A stretch of DNA of 10,256 bases from Candidatus Iainarchaeum sp. (GTDB lineage Archaea; Iainarchaeota; Iainarchaeia; Iainarchaeales; JAAZKV01): assembly GCA_018651445.1 (NCBI GenBank), contig JABIDZ010000067.1, positions 1 through 10,256 on the forward strand, in the 5' to 3' direction. Of this stretch, positions 5,853 to 10,256 are shown one piece after another; positions within the stretch are counted from its first letter, which is position 1, and each line of letters opens with the position of its first letter. Under the pieces are notes generated by a model that was given only the letters and a program-made list of their open reading frames with translations, searched no databases and was not told the origin of the DNA. Position numbers and translations under genes: made by a program.

Positions 5853-6164
5853 CAGCACTAGCCCGGTGTAGATCAAAAGAATTCCAAAGAGTAATGCAAA
5901 TAGTGTAGAGATCCAAAACGAAAATCTATCTTTGTTTTTTGTAACTTCTACGGGTTGTAAAATCAAATCAGAGTCGGCAGGAGTTAATGCGGTACCGGTT
6001 TTTAAGTAAATAAGGCTAGATGTTAAAAATCCAAAACCGATTAATACTGTGCCGATTTTTAGATATAGTATATCAAAAATAAATGTGAACGAAAGTTGGA
6101 TTATTATCCCGACTAATAAGAAAAACATTGGAATAAACCAAATCTTTTTTATTTTTCCTTTCAT
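5844..6164 (-). CDS. Small membrane protein with three predicted transmembrane helices
   Basis: I do not recognise a family. The 106-residue protein has a basic N-terminus (MKGKIKKIW) and hydrophobic segments at about 9-29, 34-53 and 83-104, joined by a polar loop (55-82, TGTALTPADSDLI...VTKNKDR). The positive-inside rule puts the N-terminus in the cytoplasm. The start is ATG 6164, 10 nt after the rpoA2 stop, with a weak GGTAAAAT site immediately before it, so it is probably translated from the end of the RNA polymerase transcript. Nothing visible links it to transcription or to the toxin-antitoxin pair beyond. It ends opposite a plus-strand coding remnant. That it is a gene is likely from its spacing and clean hydrophobic pattern; its function is unknown. 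Confidence 0.75.
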   Translation of the reverse strand: MKGKIKKIWFIPMFFLLVGIIIQLSFTFIFDILYLKIGTVLIGFGFLTSSLIYLKTGTALTPADSDLILQPVEVTKNKDRFSFWISTLFALLFGILLIYTGLVLMK

Positions 6165-6174
6165 ATTTTACCAA

Positions 6175-7458
6175 CTATTTCATCAACAATTCAACGATTC
6201 CAGTTCCAACCTTAACTGGTTGTCCTACAATCAAGTTTTCTACAACCCCTGTTAGAGATTCAATTTCTCCTTTGAATGCTGCGTCAAGTAAGTGTTTTGT
6301 AGTTTCTTCAAAGCTTGCTCTAGCAAATGGAGATGCTTTTAATTTGTTGATTCCGGTTCTAACAATTCCTTTTATTTCTCCAGAGTAAGTCATCAAATCT
6401 CCAAGTAACATAATGTGTCTAATGTCAACTGCAATTCCGTTGTCATCAAGAACTTTTTTCAGTTCGTTTACTGCAAGTGCTCTTGCTGCTTCAATTCCCA
6501 AAACTTTTGCTGTTTCGATAATATCATTTGTAAATACGCGTGTTCCGTCAATTTCTTCTAGTTTTAAAACTGCTTTCAAATTACTTCCACTAGTTTTAAT
6601 TACGTATTCGTTATTTTCTTTTACAAGAACAGTTTTTTCAATTCCTTTCACTCCGTGTACTTTTTCTTTTAACAATTTTATCATTGCTTTTCTTACAGCT
6701 AAGTACTCAGATTTTTTTTCAATTTGGAAGTGTACAACATTGTCTCTTTGAATAGCTTTTAGATCTTTCAATCCTGCTTTTAGAATATCTGCAACTTCTT
6801 CAAGTGGTAAATTTAAGTTTTTGATTTTTTGTTTGTCAATTTCAACAGAAAATTTTAATTCTTCAAAACTTTCAGTTATTTTTGTAACATCTTTTGTTCT
6901 AACATCGATTAATGCTTTTGAAAATTTTTCTGCTGCGTCTCGATCTTTTTTAATTTCGTTATTTAAAAATATAGTCATTGTTGGGTACTTTGCTTTGCTT
7001 CGTCCATCAACAATTTCTTCCATTCTTTGGATTCCGCTTCCAACACTTACTTCTGCCGAACCCGCAAAGTGCTTTGTTCGAAGAGTTAATTGTGTTCCTG
7101 GTTCTCCAAGAGATTGCGCTGCAATAATTCCTACTGCTTCTCCAGGTTCAACAATTCTTGAATCATAAACGTCTTTTACTCGATCAGCTAATTTATCTGT
7201 TTGTTCTTTGTTTAAACTATAAACTTCTGAAACTGCAACAATTTCTTCTAGTAATTTCTTTGGTAACGCTACTTGTTCCCAACTTCTTTCTTCGTCTTCA
7301 TAAACTCGCTTGTCTTTTGCAGCTTTTGCTTTTTTCTCTGCAGCAGTTTCTTTTTTTGCTTTTGGTGTTTCAATTACAACTTCTTCTTTTGCAGGGGTTT
7401 CTTTTTTAGCTTCTTTCTTTTCTGCTACTTTTTTCTTAGTTTCTTTTTTCTCAGCCAT
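6175..7458 (-). CDS. rpoA2: DNA-directed RNA polymerase subunit A'' (RpoA2)
   Basis: This is the C-terminal part of the split largest archaeal RNA polymerase subunit, supplying the trigger loop, jaw and part of the clamp. EPGEAVGIIAAQSLGEPGTQ (104-123) is followed by the trigger loop LTLRTKHFAG, with His130 the conserved catalytic-helper histidine. The C-terminus has RHIMLLGDLMTYSGEIKGI, ASPFARASFEETTKHLLDAA and VENLIVGQPVKVGTGIVELL, all hallmark A'' segments. Residues 1 to about 57 are an added Lys/Glu/Ala-rich tail (MAEKKETKKKVAEKKEAKKE and onward), bringing length to 427 against about 390 usually. The open frame begins at GTG 7467, but that GTG lies within the ribosome site AGGTGGAT, so ATG 7458 is the start. 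The rpoA1 stop TAG overlaps the same site, and the membrane protein gene follows 10 nt downstream. Confidence 0.97.
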   Translation of the reverse strand: MAEKKETKKKVAEKKEAKKETPAKEEVVIETPKAKKETAAEKKAKAAKDKRVYEDEERSWEQVALPKKLLEEIVAVSEVYSLNKEQTDKLADRVKDVYDSRIVEPGEAVGIIAAQSLGEPGTQLTLRTKHFAGSAEVSVGSGIQRMEEIVDGRSKAKYPTMTIFLNNEIKKDRDAAEKFSKALIDVRTKDVTKITESFEELKFSVEIDKQKIKNLNLPLEEVADILKAGLKDLKAIQRDNVVHFQIEKKSEYLAVRKAMIKLLKEKVHGVKGIEKTVLVKENNEYVIKTSGSNLKAVLKLEEIDGTRVFTNDIIETAKVLGIEAARALAVNELKKVLDDNGIAVDIRHIMLLGDLMTYSGEIKGIVRTGINKLKASPFARASFEETTKHLLDAAFKGEIESLTGVVENLIVGQPVKVGTGIVELLMK

Positions 7459-7467
7459 AAAATCCAC

Positions 7468-10068
7468 CTACATTTTTCCTGTTCGTTTCATTTCGTTAAA
7501 TTCTTTTGTAATATCAACACTAACGCCGTTCTCTGTGTTCTTAGGGAAGATTCCGTCTTCTCCGTAAGTGTATTGTATTAAAGAGTTTGAAGCAGTTCTA
7601 ACTGTTCCGTCTGGAGCAGCAACCAAATCCTTCAAAGCGTTTGCTAATCTTCTGTACAAGTAACCAGATACTTTTGTTGATACACCTGTGTCTACTTCTC
7701 CTTGTCGTCCACCCATTGCGTGGTAGAAGTATTGTTTTGCAGTTAATCCTTCTAGGAAATTGTTTCCAATGAATCCTCCCGCTGCCAAACTAACGTCGTT
7801 CTTTGCGTTTGAAGTTATTAGTCGATTAGTGAATCCTTTTTTAGGTCGTCCTTCACGAACACTTGCTTGTCCCCAGAATCCAGCAATATTCATTAGATTA
7901 ATTGTACTTCCTCTTGACTTTGCTAGTATCATTGCAATTGTGTTCAAAACAACTTTGTCTCCGGTAACATACTTCAACTTTTCTTTTGTAATTTCTTTTT
8001 CTATTTTTGACTTTGTTTCAAAACCAATTCTCATCATATATTGTTCGAATGATTGGTCTAAAGTTTTTCCAGGAATAATTTCTAAGGTTCCTTTGTCGTA
8101 TGATTCTACTAGCGCTTCTCCTTTTTTGAATGCGTCGTCAATAACTTTCTTTTTCATTTTGTTTATCTCGTCACTAACTTTGTATTCTTCTAAACTTACA
8201 GTCATTACTTTTGCTGTTAGCATGTATGACATGATTCGATTAATTCCGTGATAGAATTTTTCGATTACTTCACTAGGATATTCTCTAGCAATTTTGTCTA
8301 CTAGTTTTCCTTTTCCTACACTTAATGCGTTAGCGTCAATAATTCCGCTTAATAATTGTCCGTCTTTTATAACAACTTTTTCAGTAAGTCTATTTTCTAC
8401 TCCAAGTCCTTTCAAAACTTTTCCGGTGTATGATTCGAATTCTATTGTCAAATCCTTTGGAATGATTTGTGAGAAAATTAATCTTCCTGAATAATTTTTT
8501 CCTTTATCTGGTTTTGGTATATCAGTAATTCCCATGTTATACAATAATTGCATTGCTTCTTCTTTGCTTAATTCGGTTTGTGGGAGAGTTAATGCAAAGG
8601 GTGCGCTCACTCCGTCTTCTTCTGGTGCGATTACTGGTGCACCAAATCTTGGAGAGATGATTTGGTCTCTTGTAAGCATTAATCTTTTTGCTTCGGCTTT
8701 TCCTTCTTCGGTTTGTGGAACGTGACAATTCATTTCGTCTCCATCAAAGTCTGCGTTGTATGGTGGACAAACAATTGGATTGATTCGGAAAACTTTTCCA
8801 GGCATAATCTTTGCTATGTGTGCCATCATACTAATTCTGTGTAATGAAGGTTGTCTGTTAAATAAAACAATGTCTCCGTCTTGTAAGTTTCGTTCGATTC
8901 GATAACCTACATCAAGTTCTTCTAAGATTTCTTCTCTGTTTTCTTCAGTAACTTTTCTTCGTGATCCGTTTGGTCTAATAACGTAAACTGGTCTATCACT
9001 TTCTTTGATTTGTTTTTTAGCTGCTACTAAATTCCATTCAGTAATAAATTCTGGAACAGTTAATTCGTCAGCTGCTTCTTGTGGTATTCCTAGCTCAGAT
9101 ATGTCAATATATGGGTCTGGAACAATAGTTGAACGAGCTGCGTGGTTAACTCTTTTTCCTGTTAAGTTGTATCTAAATCGACCCTTCTTTCCTTTTAGTC
9201 TTTGTATAATTGTTCTAAGTGGTCTACCACTTCTGTGTTTTGCTGGAGGTACTCCTGCAGTGTTATTGTCAAAGTAAGTAGTAATATGGTATTGTAATAA
9301 ATCCCACAAGTCTTCAATAATTAATTGTGGTGCTCCTGCTTCAATATTGTCTCGTAATCGATTATTAATTCTAACAATGTCAACTAATTTGTGAGTTAAA
9401 TCATCTTCTGATTTTATTCCGCCTTCAAGAGAAATACTTGGTCTAATTGTTATTGGAGGAACTTGCAGAGTAGTTATGATAAACCATGCTGGATTCAAAT
9501 TCTCGGGGTTATAACCTAATAATTTCAAATGTGCGTCTGGCACTTTTTCTATCCATTCTCTAATTTGTGTAGGATAAATTCTTTCTTTGTTGTAAAAGAA
9601 ATTTGTTGGTTTGTCAAGAACTACTTTTCCTTGTTCTGCATTACAACTAGGACATTTTTTAAGTGGCTTTGTTTTTAGCATAATCTTTTTTGATAAGTCT
9701 CGTACTTTTCCTTTAGTTTCTGTTTCTAATTTTTTTATTTGTTCTTCTGATAACAAAATAGTTCCACATTCTTTACAAGTTGCGTGCATTAAGATTTCAA
9801 TTTTTCTTGTAAACTCTGAGTGCATTACTGGTCTTTCAAGATCTAAGTGTCCAAAGTGGCCAGGGCAGTTTCTCATTGTTTGTCCACAAGTTTTACATCG
9901 TAGACCAGGGTTAATTACTCCTAGGTGTGGATCCATCAAACCTGCTTCCATCGGAAAGCCGTCTTTGTCATAAGTTTCTGGAGTCTTGATTTCTACTGCA
10001 CTCATTTTGCGAACGAATTCTGGACTTAAAACAGAGAACTCAATACTACCAATTCTTTTCATTATCAT
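7468..10068 (-). CDS. rpoA1: DNA-directed RNA polymerase subunit A' (RpoA1)
   Basis: This is the N-terminal part of the archaeal largest RNA polymerase subunit, carrying clamp, active site and bridge helix. It is complete at 866 residues, normal for A'. Zinc site 1 is C58, C61, C68 and H71 (CKTCG...CPGHFGH); zinc site 2 is C98, C101, C139 and C142. GRFRYNLTGKRVNHAARSTI (297-316) is the switch and lid region. NADFDGDEMNCHVPQ (438-452) supplies the three Mg-binding aspartates D440, D442 and D444. The bridge helix is YFYHAMGGRQGEVDTGVSTK near residue 760, and the protein ends after YGEDGIFPKN as A' proteins do, with the trigger loop left to A''. The start is ATG 10068, 4 nt after the rpoB stop, with AGGTG upstream; the ATG two codons later is an alternative. 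No intein. Confidence 0.98.
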   Translation of the reverse strand: MIMKRIGSIEFSVLSPEFVRKMSAVEIKTPETYDKDGFPMEAGLMDPHLGVINPGLRCKTCGQTMRNCPGHFGHLDLERPVMHSEFTRKIEILMHATCKECGTILLSEEQIKKLETETKGKVRDLSKKIMLKTKPLKKCPSCNAEQGKVVLDKPTNFFYNKERIYPTQIREWIEKVPDAHLKLLGYNPENLNPAWFIITTLQVPPITIRPSISLEGGIKSEDDLTHKLVDIVRINNRLRDNIEAGAPQLIIEDLWDLLQYHITTYFDNNTAGVPPAKHRSGRPLRTIIQRLKGKKGRFRYNLTGKRVNHAARSTIVPDPYIDISELGIPQEAADELTVPEFITEWNLVAAKKQIKESDRPVYVIRPNGSRRKVTEENREEILEELDVGYRIERNLQDGDIVLFNRQPSLHRISMMAHIAKIMPGKVFRINPIVCPPYNADFDGDEMNCHVPQTEEGKAEAKRLMLTRDQIISPRFGAPVIAPEEDGVSAPFALTLPQTELSKEEAMQLLYNMGITDIPKPDKGKNYSGRLIFSQIIPKDLTIEFESYTGKVLKGLGVENRLTEKVVIKDGQLLSGIIDANALSVGKGKLVDKIAREYPSEVIEKFYHGINRIMSYMLTAKVMTVSLEEYKVSDEINKMKKKVIDDAFKKGEALVESYDKGTLEIIPGKTLDQSFEQYMMRIGFETKSKIEKEITKEKLKYVTGDKVVLNTIAMILAKSRGSTINLMNIAGFWGQASVREGRPKKGFTNRLITSNAKNDVSLAAGGFIGNNFLEGLTAKQYFYHAMGGRQGEVDTGVSTKVSGYLYRRLANALKDLVAAPDGTVRTASNSLIQYTYGEDGIFPKNTENGVSVDITKEFNEMKRTGKM

Positions 10069-10072
10069 ATTT

Positions 10073-10256
10073 CTACACCTTGTCCGTTAATTTTAATTTA
10101 GCCATTATTCCTAATGCTTTTAATTCTTCAAGTAATAATTTGAATCCATAAGACATTTCTACAGGATACATTTTTCCACCATCGCTTCCAAGAGTAAGGT
10201 TTTTCTTTCTAATTTCGTCTCGAAATCCAACTAAACCAGTTTTCTCATCAACCAAT
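10073..10256 (-). CDS. rpoB: DNA-directed RNA polymerase subunit B, C-terminal end (partial)
   Basis: Only the last ~61 codons are in the window; the frame is open to the edge, so the 5' part lies beyond it. YPVEMSYGFKLLLEELKALG (residues 30-49 of the visible part) followed by IMAKLKLTDKV is the typical RpoB/Rpb2 C-terminus that packs against the clamp. Upstream, where the family has a four-cysteine zinc ribbon (CxxCG ... CxxC/H), this protein has VDEKTGLVGF and NLTLGSDGG with no Cys or His at all. The stop TAG at 10073-10075 is 4 nt before rpoA1. The order rpoB-rpoA1-rpoA2 is the standard archaeal arrangement. Whether this is a free B or a B' (split) subunit cannot be told from the fragment. 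Confidence 0.95.
   Translation of the reverse strand, partial: LVDEKTGLVGFRDEIRKKNLTLGSDGGKMYPVEMSYGFKLLLEELKALGIMAKLKLTDKV

Noticed and set aside
7468..7470. Split of the largest RNA polymerase subunit as a frameshift or gene breakage
   Set aside because: Separate A' and A'' genes, split after the bridge helix, are normal in archaea. Each has its own ribosome site.
7273..7581. Phe/Ser/Leu-rich plus-strand frames opposite the rpoA2 N-terminus, looking like a membrane protein
   Set aside because: Same antisense effect of the Lys/Glu-rich tail of A''. The composition mirrors the minus-strand codons and no start context is seen.
10253..10255. TTG as a start for a separate 60-residue protein
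   Set aside because: The translation is clearly the RpoB C-terminus and the frame continues past the window edge.

Overview
The window is a stretch of an AT-rich archaeal chromosome. It carries the conserved RNA polymerase / ribosomal protein / elongation factor cluster, and every convincing gene lies on the minus strand, so transcription runs from the right edge to the left. The order rpoB - rpoA1 - rpoA2 ... rpl30e - nusA - rps12 - rps7 - EF-2 is archaeal. So are the split largest RNA polymerase subunit (A' and A''), the short KH-only NusA, an L30e protein, the diphthamide-type EF-2, TTTATA-type promoters, and Shine-Dalgarno sites built on GGTGAT. Low G+C, short intergenic gaps, K/E-rich extensions on core proteins and a stripped RpoB zinc ribbon would fit a DPANN-type archaeon (Woese-/Pacearchaeota-like). 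That lineage is an inference, not something proven here.

Right block (10256 to 6175): the last ~60 codons of rpoB, complete rpoA1 (A', with two zinc sites and the catalytic NADFDGD) and complete rpoA2 (A'', with the trigger loop). These genes are 4-9 nt apart, as in a single transcript. The four positions that normally hold zinc-binding cysteines at the RpoB C-terminus are all substituted.

Middle block (about 6164 to 4284) interrupts the usual rpoA2-to-rpl30e junction. It holds a three-helix membrane protein 10 nt after rpoA2, a non-coding or decayed stretch with a plus-strand coding remnant and a GC-rich spot, a MazE/MazF-like toxin-antitoxin pair with its own promoter, and a secreted lipoprotein with two similar beta-rich modules and its own promoter.

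Left block (4283 to 1): a strong TATA promoter with a ~100-nt potentially structured leader drives rpl30e, nusA, rps12, rps7 and EF-2 (fusA-type, truncated by the window edge). Together these are ribosome, transcription-elongation and translocation components. Several genes have nested start codons: a GTG or ATG about 9 nt upstream of the likely real start lies inside the Shine-Dalgarno sequence. I chose the downstream start in those cases.

The core genes are ordinary housekeeping genes. I found no CRISPR array, insertion sequence, intein, rRNA or complete tRNA. The unusual material is the accessory insertion in the middle and a handful of departures from conserved motifs in core proteins.
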